Shown here: positions 35,701-47,100 of the stretch, piece after piece
Numbering within the stretch: position 1 is the first letter of the stretch
How the letters are laid out: every line of letters starts with the position of its first letter
Origin: Phallus indusiatus
Taxonomy: Eukaryota; Basidiomycota; Agaricomycetes; Phallales; Phallaceae
Assembly (NCBI GenBank): GCA_027605045.1
Contig: JAQFWX010000073.1
Location: forward strand, 1 to 64,000
DNA: 64,000 nucleotides
Direction of reading: 5' to 3'
Notes under the pieces: generated by a model
What the model saw: the letters and a program-made list of their open reading frames with translations, nothing else
Told to the model about the DNA's origin: nothing
The model's database searches: none
Program-made: the position numbers and the translations under genes

Positions 35701-36356
35701 CATGTCGACTTTGTTACTTAGTTCGACGGGAACTTTAATGAGAAGAAGGTCCTCGCGGAGAAGGGGATGCGGGACGTCTTTGTGAATCTCAGCTAGACCA
35801 TCTTCCAACTGTCGGATGCGTTCGCTCATCTCGGAGATTTTTTCGTGATAGGTTTCGGTATTTGCAAGGACAAAGCGAGTACCCTTAGTTGCCAGAGCAC
35901 CTGTGTATGAAAATTGAAATAAGAAAAAAAAGCGAGACAGAGTAACAGTAGTATCGTCACCGTCTGGACAGATTGCTGGCAGAAAAATTACACATTAGTA
36001 AATATATCACTCAGATCGATGCGAGGTGTTTTGCATACCAGCGCAACCACGCTTTGTACAGGACTCGCAAGGAAAAACACGATCACATCTACGATTTGTT
36101 ACAGTGATAAGTTGATGGTGAAAAAGGAAGACCAAGTGATCTGTTTTTATTTACCTCAACTATTTCGCAACAGTCAGATTAGCTTCAAAAAAAAAGACAC
36201 AAAGAACGAACAAACGAACCTTCAATCTTCTACATTCTGAATTGTTTTTGTTCATGTTTTAGTACTAGGCAGGAAAAGATTAAAAGCTGGGACATCACCA
36301 GCACAACTGAGCAAACCACGTCGTCTCTTATCCTTTGGAAGCGTCTTGGAAGACAT
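32790..36356 (-). CDS. Zn2Cys6 fungal-specific transcription factor
   Basis: N-terminal binuclear zinc cluster with the exact spacing C-x2-C-x6-C-x5-C-x2-C-x8-C: CAECRRLKLRCDRVFPC, then ESCTKRGCAAIC. It is assembled from five small exons: 36356-36299, 36236-36220, 36159-36155, 36088-36039 and 35975-35961. A coiled-coil linker follows (MSERIRQLEDGLAEIH), then an acidic Ser/Pro region. Next is the fungal transcription-factor domain, with LQNLVDLYYAHASW, YFEESFQHVLHYAND and LALVFSIVSHGALMDL, and a long C-terminal half with ALLIQAHSIG and DLHRLYMQHIP. The tail is polar and His/Gln-rich, ending KHLGLPY. By family it is a nuclear DNA-binding regulator, usually pathway-specific. The target is unknown, and adjacency to P450 copy 2 is only suggestive. 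Start at 36356 (MSSKTLPKDKRRRG) because it leads directly into the cluster. Confidence 0.9.
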
Positions 36357-36748
36357 TGAACGAGATAATCGGCCGGTATTACAACGAGGAGGACAAGAAG
36401 AGAAGGGATAAAGAAAGCCGCCGACTCAGCGCTAGGACATGTTTAAAACTAATTGGAACCGATAATAATAAGGTCGATGTGACTGAGAATGGGCGGGTGA
36501 ATTCATATTAGGGATATGGCTGACATAATAGGCACACTAAAAATACGGGTCGCCGTTTGTTAGCAACGCAAGCTTCGGCAACGAAGACGTTTTCTGTGAT
36601 CTCGCGAGTGGTGTGAAGCAAGTATATATAGAAAACCAATTACAAATTACTATATATACACTTTATATTTTCATTTTTTTGGCTTTTTAGCTATGTCGAA
36701 AAAAAAATAGATAATAAACAATTATTTTTTCTTCTGAGGGATGGCGTC
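36357..36748. other. Intergenic region, regulator promoter
   Basis: About 390 bases between the start of the Zn2Cys6 gene and the end of uS12m (both minus strand). It contains an AT-rich block with ATATATA (36624-36662). No open frame of note. Confidence 0.4.
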
Positions 36749-37266
36749 TTACTCACCACCATACAAACTACGTCGGGTCATTCTGTTAACCACTCCACTT
36801 AAGTCAAGAGCTCCTCGTACAATTTTGTATCTGACGAGAGAAAAGACGATTGGAGAAGTCTTTAATGCAAAAATAAAGTATATGACACAAACCGAACACC
36901 AGGCAAATCTTGCACACGACCCCCCCTCACAAGAACCACGCTATGTTCTTGCAGATTGTGTCCTTCTCCTGGAATGTAGCATAACACGGACCGACCAGTT
37001 GTAAGCTTAACCCTTGCAACCCGCCGTTCACCTGAATTCGGTTTTTTGGGCCTGAGAACCATCACAGCAGAACAGACTCCCTTCCGTTGATAACAATTCT
37101 CCAGCGCAGGAGCCTTTGATTTAGGCGGTTTGAGTTTACGACGAGGTTTAGAAGGGCTCCGCATTGATTGGTTCATTGTCCGCGACAAAAGTGGACTATT
37201 ATGAAACGAACGAACTGCCCCGCCAAAATTGAGAAGAGGACATAATTGTCGCAGAGCGGAAAACAT
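36749..37266 (-). CDS. MRPS12: Mitochondrial small-subunit ribosomal protein uS12m
   Basis: The N-terminal presequence [16 protein letters not shown] with [11 protein letters not shown] precedes a typical S12 body: [55 protein letters not shown] and RVQDLPGVR. An intron then begins at GTTTGTGTC, near 36890, and the second exon supplies [20 protein letters not shown] and SLYGGE, completing the usual S12 C-terminus. Without this splice the protein would lack the conserved VRGALDL block. By family it forms part of the decoding centre of the mitochondrial small subunit. It shares a 102-base divergent promoter with NSE2. Confidence 0.93.
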
Positions 37267-37337
37267 CCGTCCGTCCGAGGAACAGGAGAGCGAAGGGGGG
37301 TTAGGTTAGTTGGTCACGCAGTCGCGCGTAACGCATA

Positions 37338-37343
37338 ACGCGT
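37338..37343. promoter_or_regulatory. MCB-like ACGCGT element before NSE2
   Basis: ACGCGT, the Mlu1 cell-cycle box core, lies 25 bases upstream of the NSE2 ATG within a CG-rich short divergent promoter. MBF-regulated S-phase expression would fit a DNA-repair gene, but a single copy of a 6-mer is weak evidence. Confidence 0.3.
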
Positions 37344-37368
37344 CACCGGTCACCACCTACGTCTCGCT

Positions 37369-38706
37369 ATGCCACGGCGCAACCGCGTTCAAGTTGAAGA
37401 GTCTGACGGAGAAACGGTGGCTTTCGCTGGAAACCGTTCGGATGCCGAAGATATTGGAGATGATAAAGATAGAAAGAGTGTAGGCACCACGAAATCAGGC
37501 GCGTCAAAGAAAAAGACGAAAGTAAAACATGAAAGACGTGCTACCGCCTGCCAGGAAATTTTTGAAGATGCTAACAACAACCCGAATGCTGAAATTGAAA
37601 ACGACGTGTTGAATTCATTCAACAAGGACGAATTTCTGGCCACCGCGAGACCCATTCCCAGGGAGCAAGTTGAAATTATTAACAGTGTAATGAATGACCT
37701 TCAACATCTAGCCACTCAAGTCGAGCATGTGGGCTTCGAGCTCGTTACTGAGACAGCGATGGCTATTGGAGAAGTGTCTGGGGATACTAAAGATGGTGAA
37801 GAAGTAAGACTCCTGTTTCGCGGTGCTATTTGAAATGTAACTGCCTTATTATTCATTTATCCTGATATCAATCAAGCTGGACTTGCTCATGCGTAATCTA
37901 ATCGATGCACAAGAAGAAATCAAGGCGCATGGTCAGAGTCTTGATGATTTAAAACAACGCCTTTTGCGTGGTGAGCTCGTCGTACGTGTCTTGTTTCATT
38001 CTAAGCAACGTATGCATATATCAATTCAAAACGGAGGACAGAACGACTTAGAAGATGCCTACGACACCAAAACCACGCATTTAAAAGAACTTTATCTTAA
38101 GAAGACTACTCGTCAAAAATACGCTCGTCACGAGAAGTATTTCAGTTTTAAAGAGCAAGTTTGGGAAGTGAATCACGAAGACGCCATGCCACCACTCAAA
38201 GACCTTCTTCCGCGAGGTTAGTAAACAGTTTTTGCTTGTTACAAAATATGAAATCCTAAAAAATCCTAATCTAGAGGTTAACGATAGTGAAGACGATTCC
38301 GACGTTGAGGTCGGTGGAAAAACGCAGGATTATAAGTGTCCCCTAATCCTCAGAATAATGGATAACCCTATGACATCGTGCGTGCTGCTAAGATACTCCA
38401 AAAAATAAACTCCCCCTCACACCATCCATCAGCCCCTGCGGTCATTCTTTCTCTATGGAAGGCATAAGGGAATATCTGCAAAACGGTAGAAAGAAGGCCA
38501 TCTGTCCTGCAACAGGCTGTGAACAGGTTCGTATGTTTTTCATGTAGTATACCCGTTTTCAAACCAAAATGAAATGTGGTTAGGAGGTCACCTTGAGCGA
38601 TTTTAAACCCAATGAGCGACTTGCACGTCGCATCGCCGATCATGTTCGTCGTGCTCGCCGCAGGGAAGATGAAAGTGACCAGGAAAACACTGAAGTCATT
38701 GACTAA
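37369..38706 (+). CDS. NSE2: Nse2/Mms21 SUMO E3 ligase of the SMC5/6 complex
   Basis: The N-terminal part is helical (DLQHLATQVEHVGFELVTE, LDLLMRNLIDAQEEIK), matching the coiled region by which Nse2 docks on Smc5. The C-terminal exons carry the SP-RING: YKCPL, IMDNPMTS, then across an intron PCGHSFSMEGIREYL and CPATGCEQ, followed by LSDFKPNERLARRI. Cys and His ligands of the SP-RING are all present. By family it attaches SUMO to SMC5/6 subunits and other repair proteins and supports recombination repair. The end is QENTEVID. The gene start (MPRRNRVQVEESDGET) is close to the divergent uS12m gene. Length and order match other basidiomycete homologs. Confidence 0.9.
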
Positions 38707-38964
38707 ACATGGAATTAAAATGAAATTGTACTTGCATCTTTAGTGTATTACATAGTTAATTGGTTACACCACTCCCAACGAGGACGCGTTTCTTGTACAG
38801 GTGGATCCTTCTGGAGACTTTCCATATTTGGAAATATCGTTCAAGTTCCAGTTTGTTCCAGTGCCAACCTGTGTGGTTATTACTGAGCAAATAAAGCTGT
38901 GTCTGAGATAATCCCTCATCCGCCCTCTTTCTTTAACACTACCATTGAAACCCCGTAATAACTC

Positions 38965-40620
38965 ATGCCTCTTAATTACTCGAAGTGGGATCAGCTAGAG
39001 GTATGTCATAAGATAGCATAAAATAAGCCCTTTGCTGAACTAGAGATATAATTGATTCTTAAAGCTTTCAGATGATTCAGACATCGAAGGACATCCCAAT
39101 GTCGACAAGAAATCTCTCATTCGGTGAGGTTCTCTGGTATGAAGAAGAATCTTTGTCTAACTTAAACTCCATAGTCTGAAACAACGAGATATTCACGAGA
39201 AACGAGAAGCCAGAAAAGTCAAGATCGCTTACTTGCAGACACAAATCGCTATAAACGATGTTCTTAATGAACGATTGAAAACAATAGTTAAAGACGTAGA
39301 AACGGGTGGCAGGACGTATTTTTCAGCTCTGATTGAGCGATTGAAAACCCAACCTTCCCCCGAAGCCCCACCGACTGGAGCAAAAGACCAACCGACGTAT
39401 GACCAGATGATTCATTCGTTATTATTACGCGTTTTGGACGAGGTCACCTCTGGCGGTATTGAAAAAGACGACCCGCAGATGGATTCTGCTCTTACGGATG
39501 GGCTGAACCGACACATTACGGAACTAGCAGAAAGTCAAGAAAAGTGTAAAAGCGACTATGAGTTGGAGCTAAATGAACAGCGCAAGAAAATCACTGTCGA
39601 AGATATTCACGATGGATTTGAATCGAAGGTATAGCTATATTTCGTTTTTCCATCCGCTTTTATTCATCTGTCGGTTTAGTATGTGCCCCCAGCGCATTCT
39701 ACCCAGCCAGTCCCGTTGCCGCTGAAATCGAAAGTTAAACAAACAACCATTGAGACAATCAATTCCCCTACTGTTCAAGACGTTGCATCCCGTGAAGCAA
39801 CGTCTGTTGTCGGCACTGCTGAGGATGAAGACGACGAGGAAGAACTACCAGAAATCACACCCCCTCTTCGGGAATTTTCAAAAATTGCATACAAAGACTA
39901 CGATGCGTCGTGGAAATACATTCAGAATCATTCCAGAGAATTGCTCGTTCCCGGTGCAACAGACGCGCTTCTTGTAGAAGCCTTTTCTGCTCAAAGGAGA
40001 GGCGAGAAGAAGTACGCTAAACAATGCGTTCATCAGGGACTGTTGCTCCAGTACTGTGAAAAACTTGGTTCTGATGGTGTTAGCCTGTTCTTCAGGCGGT
40101 GTGTTTACAGAATCTACTTCTGTTTTTCCGATCTCATTTCTTCTTTCTTCGTTGCAGAATGATATCAGACGAAAAGAAAGCTCAGTTGGTATTTCTTAAC
40201 GATGTGGAAGGCACCTACGATCATATTGCTAAGAGGGTCATTGCTACGGCCGCCGAGGAGGCCGAACATGAAACTATACAACTCATGCAAGAAGATCCCT
40301 CTAAACCGATCACATTCAATGTTCCAGACGGGCCCCCACCTGAAGATTTGCGTCTCGAAGGTCCCGGAACAGAAAACATGGACATCGAAGAAGTTAGGAA
40401 GGCGCTGCAGCTTCGCTGGGATGTTTTTGAAAGTTTCAGTGATACGATGAAAGAAGCTTTGAAAAGTGGATCACTGGATAACGTCAATAAAGTGCTTGGA
40501 GAAATGAAAGTTGAGGATGCTGAGGAGGTGGTAAAGCTTCTTGAAGTGGGAGGGATCATGAACCTCTCCGATAGTGGCAATGTCAGAGACATGACGAAAG
40601 GAGATGGTGGCGATCAATAA
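38965..40620 (+). CDS. CDC37: Cdc37, Hsp90 kinase-specific co-chaperone
   Basis: Begins MPLNYSKWDQLELSDDSD, the near-invariant Cdc37 N-terminus that includes the CK2-type regulatory Ser in the DDSD context. KRDIHE-type residues follow (LKQRDIHEKREARK). The usual Trp before KQRD is Leu here, a minor variation. The central Hsp90-binding region includes EFSKIAYKDYDASWKYI, LLVEAFSAQRRGEKKYAK and CVHQGLLLQYCEKLG, and the C-terminal domain includes VRKALQLRWDVFESFS and LEVGGIMNLSD. By family it loads protein kinases onto Hsp90 and arrests its ATPase. Introns lie near 39002-39064, 39128-39174, 39629-39680 and 40099-40157. Complete; ends DMTKGDGGDQ. Confidence 0.95.
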
Positions 40621-40876
40621 ATATTTATCAATAGTTGTAATATCTAGTCAATACGAAATGCATAACACCGAGTTTATCTGTGGATTAAGAAGTTATATAT
40701 CAATTTTGGTTTGCTGTTTTGAGCCGATCCATGTTATTATCCAACTACGATATTAATCGAAGACTGGCTTTGGCTGAAGGGTAACGAGAACAAATACACT
40801 CGGCAATAAACCATGATACTAGCCTATCAGTGTCAGCTAGACAGAACGCCCCCCTCGTTGTACTATGATGCACGTG

Positions 40877-42159
40877 CTAATCATCAAAATCGTGGTCTAG
40901 GTCACCAAAGCCATAAGCAACACTGAGTGCCACCTTGGCCGCCGCTTTACGCCGTTCGTGTTCGTCTTGGATGCCCGCTATCTTGGATTTCACGGCTTCA
41001 AGACCAGCGAGGACATGCGAAAAATCGTAACGTCCAGTATCATCGTCATCGTTAAAACCATCCCTGCCGAGTTCTATGACATGCCTCGTCGTTTCTTCAA
41101 TTTCGTGACGAGATATATTTGCTTCATTGTCGTTTGACTGATTTGAGGGTAGCGGGGCCGACACAAAGTCACTAAAGTTATCGTCGAAGCCGGATTGTTC
41201 AGAAGACTGTAGATCCTTCGAGTCATGTGAAAGATTGCTGGGGATTTTTAGCCATGCAGTATCATCCCCCTCATCTTCAATATCAGTCGTTGTAAGCCAC
41301 TTCTCCAACACCTCCATCTCTTGCGCCCGTGTCAATGATTCAAGACTGCTTGAACCACTCAAAAACGACTGGAGGCTTTCCTCCTCCTCATTCTGAGAGT
41401 GAATAATATCGCTTCTTTTCATATGTCCTGTTTTGCGAATCATAGAGGGCCATAACACGGTGCTCAACGAGTCAATTATTCGTCCCAGACCCGGGATACC
41501 TTTCAAATAAGATATAGATAAAAACAATTATGAGCACAATATATTGCGGTAACAATCTTACCATCAAAACCTTTGTCGTGCCGTAAAGGTGATCTATTGT
41601 CCAGTGTATGCCCGTTTACATATTCAAAACCCAAAGAACTGAAAAAGGAATCGTAGATTTCCTGTTGTTCTTCTGTAGGTTCATCAGAGTCCGATTTTGC
41701 AACAGACACCGCAAGCGAGACTTCAAAGTCGGAATTTTCTAAAAAGGATAGCAAACGTCTAAACACAACTTGATAATCCTGAAACCATGCGTCATGTTCA
41801 GAAAAATAAATTATGCTCAATGCTCACTTCTGAAGCAACAGGGTCGAATACGAAAATGAACGCAGGGACTCCATTGGCAGAACTTGAAAGTATTTCACGA
41901 GACCCTTTTAAGACGAAGTGAACGAGAGCAGTATAATAATTATTGGAAATTGTCCATGGAATGTGCTCATTTTCGCTATTGCTCGGTAACGTAGCGTTCT
42001 TGGAGGACGACAACGTGATTAATCCTGTATGATGAAACAATGAAATGTGTTTTAAGATAGATAAAAGCAGGTCTCGTTACTATTGGCTAACTCTTCAGAG
42101 TTTTCAACATTGGATGACACGACTAAGATGGAACATGACGGGGTGGGTTTGGCGGCCAT
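40877..42159 (-). CDS. AAGAB: Alpha/gamma-adaptin-binding protein p34 (AAGAB/Irc6 family)
   Basis: The N-terminal half is a degenerate GTPase-like fold: MAAKPTPSCSILVVSSNVEN, then ENEHIPWTISNNYYTALVHF, then VPAFIFVFDP. It continues with LGFEYVNGHTLDN and IPGLGRIIDSLSTVLWPSM, typical of p34 proteins. The C-terminal signature is the helical LAGLEAVKSKIAGIQDEHER with KAAAKVALSVAYGFGDLD, matching the conserved tail helix of AAGAB. The middle is acidic and Ser-rich. In mammals AAGAB chaperones assembly of AP-1 and AP-2 adaptors; yeast Irc6 acts in clathrin traffic. Start at 42159 is the first Met leading into the conserved strand. Convergent with CDC37 and about 70 bases from the next minus-strand gene. 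Confidence 0.8.
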
Positions 42160-42228
42160 GCATGATCTAATGTCTATCAGGCTTATCTAAAATCCGTCAC
42201 AAAATATTATCTTATCAGATATAAGAAT

Positions 42229-43299
42229 CTACAGGGTGCTATACAATCCTGCTTTCTCGTCGGGTTTCACGGTCACATGGCCCTTGTGGCATACCTGAAC
42301 ATAAAATCTACTACATTGGTCAGCGGAGAAGTAGGACAACCATTGAATCCACTGAAGATCCGGTAATTCTTTCGCAATTGTAAGCGACGCCTCGGCTTCC
42401 ATCACTCGTGTCTGTTGATAATACTTTTGAATACAGTTTTGACAAGAGAGATAAGTGGTAGGATTATGATACGAGGCGTGATGGAAATGAATGCTGGAAG
42501 GCGTGAGGTACAGGTCAATCAATAGTTTTCGTAGTTTGGTGAGTGGTTTCAGCTGTAAAGACACTGAAGTCTAAGTAAAGTTAATTACACGGCACGAGAC
42601 ATCTTGTAACAGAGAGCTTACGGCGAAACACAGTGGTGGTTCTGAGGAAGCAAGTCCCGAATATTGGGCCTCTATCAAACTTCGCAGTCGGAGTTCTTGG
42701 AGACGGGGGAATTGTTTGGCAATGACAGCAAGTAGCCGTTGGTGATCTGCGACATTCAAGCACTGTAGTTCTAGAATCTGAAGAGAATCCGGAATTCTCT
42801 GTAAAAGCATGTGTGGTCGCCTTATATGGATATCGACCGTATAAACAGAAACCGACATAAGGAAAGGGAATTTGTTAGGGTGCAACGAAGGGATTAGCAT
42901 TGCGCTAGCTGGTTGATAGGCTATCTCCCTAGCCAGAGACCTTATCAGAACAAACTTTACGTTATACGAAACGAGATAGATTTACTGAACCCAGTTGTAA
43001 AACTCTGACATCCTAGTTACAAGGTCCCAATTTCGTTCACCTTCAACCCTGTGGGTTAAACATATAACGAGTTGCGTTGGTTTAGAGGCTATCACCTAAA
43101 CGAACCGTAATCGCGTAAACCACATTCTAAGTCCAATACGTCGTAAAACTCGAGAAGTCGAAAGGAGGTTTTCGATGGCTTTCCATGTTGGCTTTTTGAA
43201 TCCGAAAGTGGTATCACCACGATGAGACAGCCTTGGTGTGTCTTCAAAAAACACCTGAACAATTCTGAATAAAATGTCGAAGGGGAGGATTATTGGCAT
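42229..43299 (-). CDS. F-box-type protein of a lineage-specific family
   Basis: Begins MPIILPFDILFRIVQVFFED, an F-box-like start (LP.DIL..I) as seen in the large mushroom F-box families that form SCF ubiquitin ligases. The next exons give RRIGLRMWFTRLRVEGERNW (donor at GGTTCG, acceptor CCCACAG). An intron near 42936-43010 follows, and then SLAREIAYQPASAMLIPSLH and LQILELQCLNVADHQ, a leucine-rich stretch resembling degenerate LRRs. The last exon begins LKPLTKLRKLLIDLYL and ends AGLYSTL. I see no catalytic motif. Substrate unknown; family membership is an inference from the F-box-like start and LRR-like body. Confidence 0.6.
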
Positions 43300-44110
43300 T
43301 GGTGGAAGAGGGACAGTGGTGACTATAGTTTATCACAGATTTGGACAATGAAAACCTGTTAGACAAGAGAAGTCCATTTCCGCCTTCGGTCGGGGTAATA
43401 CGAGTAATAGGTGGAGTCCGGACGCAACGACAGCGCGCTATATAGGAATCGCAACGAACATGTAACATATAACAAATAAATGGATGACATGAATTCTCGA
43501 AAACGTAAGTGACACTTTTGCATATGCATATGAAGAAGCGTTGACAATGAGGTGTCTCAATACAAACGGAGTTGTGTAATGGTGAAACTGTTTTGGTCAC
43601 GGTGACAGTTGACGGAACATGGACTCGTGGTGCATCATTCAAGTAGGTAGCCATTGTCGGGATATCAAGGGTTTCTTCGATATGCTAAAACTTGCGGAGA
43701 CTCAGTCGAAGGATTTATCATAATCGCGAGATGAGCCCGGGATCTTCAGACTCCTGAATCAGGATTGTCTATTCGCTTGACATGGCAGTGACTAGAATCG
43801 AAATAACCGCACGTACTTAATATTTAATGGTGATCACGTTAGCCAGACTTCAGTGGCATCACGTCGGAAGCAAATCTGTTTATTTCCTAGATGATATCTC
43901 CTTATTTACAAGAGTACGATCTCCCACACGCAGTCGTTATCCTTTCGCAGTCTAGTTGGCACACTGTCTGCTAACATAGGAGAAAACCTTTCCACTTACT
44001 ACGAAAGTACTCGTTAGCTGCATTTGAGGAGTATCACTGATTTAGTGTGTGATATTTGCAAAATACAACAAGCCTTTACTCTTTCAAACAACCTTTTTTC
44101 GATATGTCCT
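43300..44110. other. Long intergenic region between F-box gene and TFC4
   Basis: About 810 bases. On the minus strand a 136-codon open frame (43654-43244) overlaps the F-box start in another frame and is Cys- and Thr-rich, beginning MATYLNDAPRVHVPS. It has no recognised domain and may be chance or a small protein. The rest, next to TFC4, is unremarkable. Confidence 0.35.
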
Positions 44111-47100
44111 TTATATTGACAGCCATTGTCGATAAAGGTCCTTCGCCAGATGTATTGCACCGGTTCCCATGTAAATCAACGAAAGATTGTACGCTGCTTC
44201 ACGGCTTAATCCTACATACTTTAAATACTATCAGAATCGTCAAGAAGAATGATATTGAGGAAAAGAAAGCGCACTAAAGGATTTGATTTTCTACTGTCTT
44301 CAGTACTTTTTAAGACACGTTCGTAGTGAATCTTGGCGTAATGAAAAAGGCCTGAGTTGATAAATTTAGCGATATTGTTCGAAGTATTTTGAAGGTTCAT
44401 ACCAATTTGATGGAAAAGTCTACCAAAATTAAATTCTATCTCGTCCATATTAGTGTCATGCTCGGACCGAATGGCGCGATATTGCGATAAAAAGGCAAGG
44501 CTCTGCAGTCATGAATATTAGCGACGATTTTCAATGAGAGGAATGTACAGAGACCTCTGCGATCATGTAATGCCGGTTATCAGCCTGACGTTGCATTGCT
44601 CTTCCTAAGTACGCTATTGCCAAACTTAGGCAAATGACAGGGTCGTTTGACTGGTACTCATAGGCATGCAATAGATAGACTATACGCTTTTAAGCGGAGA
44701 AAATAAACCATTAAAATTACTTACATATGGCACTTTGATAGCTCTTGGCAGCGACGCAGAGTTGTCCATAAATACACACAAGGATTGGATTATGTTTGGT
44801 GGGTTTATCGGGAATTGAAGAAGGTCCCGCACTCATGTCTTCGTGATCTTCTTCTTCGTCTTTGTTTCCTTCGTCTATTGCCGTGAGGTGGTAACGTCGC
44901 ACATGTTGATTCCATTTGACTTCTTTACCCTCAACTACCGCATGACTAAGCCTCACTTCTCTCGAAAGATGTTTCTGCAAACGGGGATCTATGAAAGCAT
45001 TCACAGAAAGCATCCCACTGGCTAAACAAGCAAGAAGTAATCTTATAGGTCCATTGTTGAATTGACGGCTGTTGATAAGTTTCCTGCACATGGTAACGAC
45101 CGTGTCGTACGCTTTGACATGAATAGCGCAAGCTGTAAATCATGTTTTCGCCGACGAGTCCACTGCCGTTAAACATTTACGCACCGGCAAGCGCGATACG
45201 CAAAGAATCAGCCATTTCTGGTTCTTGAAATACCACGGATTGCATGGCGTGCCGTAAGACTTCTTCCGCTAGAGGATATTGGTTTCGTTGCGTCAGGAAA
45301 AATCCGTACTTTTGTGAACCATTGATATGGAGAAAGCAACAAAAACCTGAGGCACCAACCTTGATGAATAAATGCAGCCAATCATCGAAGGATATGCAGC
45401 GAAATTGGGTCACTTTGCCTGGCTTTTTTTTGGTCTTCTTTTCATATTCTATTCGAAATATATACGATTAATAGTGACCCAGACTTAGAAGCCAACACGC
45501 ACCAATTCCTAATTCCAGTCGCGAAACCATGTTTTCTTCGGCGTTCTCGCTAACTTTCTTTTGTCCTCGCCTCCAAGCTGGCATACCCCTAAATTCAATC
45601 TGTTCGAAATGTTACGTCAATTATTTCAAAAAGTTGTTGTTATGTAACCGACACGGGTAGAGGGAAACAAAGGTTTGACTTCACGAAAGCTTTCGACTAG
45701 CTTTTCGGCTTCAACCAACCATGCATCTTCGGCCTGTTTTTCGCCGGCTTCAATTCGCGAGGTCAAAATCTTCAGCTCCTCGAATGCTGCCTTCGTCGCT
45801 GCTTCATGTTGAAGCTCCAAGGCTTGTAACTCTGCTAAAGGCATTCCTCGTTTCACCTTCTTAGCTTTGGCTTTCCCTTTCTCTACAAACAGAGAATCGG
45901 ATACCGAAGCAGATACGTTGACATCTGTAACATGATCATCTCGTATGACACCACGTTTGCGAGCATCGATAACTTGGTTTCGTGAGTATAGGCAGAAGTC
46001 GCTAACGCGTGTATTTTACCTTCATAGACAAGATTTAGGGCTTTCCTAGGCTCGTCCATGGCCTCATAAAGCTCAGCCAATTTCATCTTTGCTTCAACGT
46101 TGTCGGGGTCTCCAGAAATAACTTGAAAAGGACAAGTGAGATAAATCAGGAGTAGAGTGCAGAGTAAATACACCCTTACTGTGCTGATAAATTTCGCAAG
46201 CTTCCTTGAGATATCCTAGATTACGTTGACATTCAGCCGCTCGAAAGACGACTTCGAAACTACTGGTCTGTTCAGAAACATCGGTCAGTATTTTTCAGAA
46301 AGCATTTGAGAAGCCAATACTTACCGTTTCGTCAGCTGAAAGATCTTCGTAAATTGACAACGCATCTTGGTATAACTGTCGAAAAAACATTGCATCGGCG
46401 ATCTCCTTGAAAAGGACTGCATGTTCTTTGATGTCATTTTTGAGAATAACGCTGCTGTGCATCTACGTAAGTTTTAGTGGAAACTTTCCGGTTCTTTTTA
46501 CAGTTCAAAATGTTTACTTTGCCTTCTTCATGATCCCCTAGCATAAACCTTGCAATTGCCAGTCGATGTCGTAAGTTTATGTCTAGTGGATAGTAAACTT
46601 TGTCCAAATCAGAGCTATCTTGACGAATATAACCCGGTGTGTCAAACTCTCTGTCATCGCTCTCGTTATCCCAAAAACGTTGATCCATCCGACCTTGTAA
46701 CCAGCGTGTACCTCGCCGGACTGTGTGTATAGCCTTCTCAGGATTGTGAACCGAATTGTAGAAGTCTGCAAGCACGATAATGTGCATTTGATTGAATCCT
46801 CCTCCTGGTATTTCATCTCCAGCTGAATCCAAAGCCTGTCCACTTGGGTAGTTTGTCTGATAAAAATCGAAAGCATTCTGATAAAGTTCAAGGCCAAAAG
46901 GAATTTCAGATAATTCCACAAGGACAGGACGAAGCTCTTCCAAAGCTCCAACGTCATGAGGATACCGCTTTAAAATGGAAAGTAAAGAACTTTTGGCAGT
47001 TCGTACGTCGCCGAGCTCCTTGGCGACGGCAGCGCGTTCCCATTGAGCATTAACATCGTGGGGACTTAGGCTGCATGCTTTGCGGAAACAATATAATGCT

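Noticed and set aside
43244..43654. 136-codon Cys-rich minus-strand frame
   Set aside because: It overlaps the start of the F-box gene in another frame, lacks a recognised motif and has unconvincing start context, so it is not called as a gene, only mentioned in the intergenic entry.
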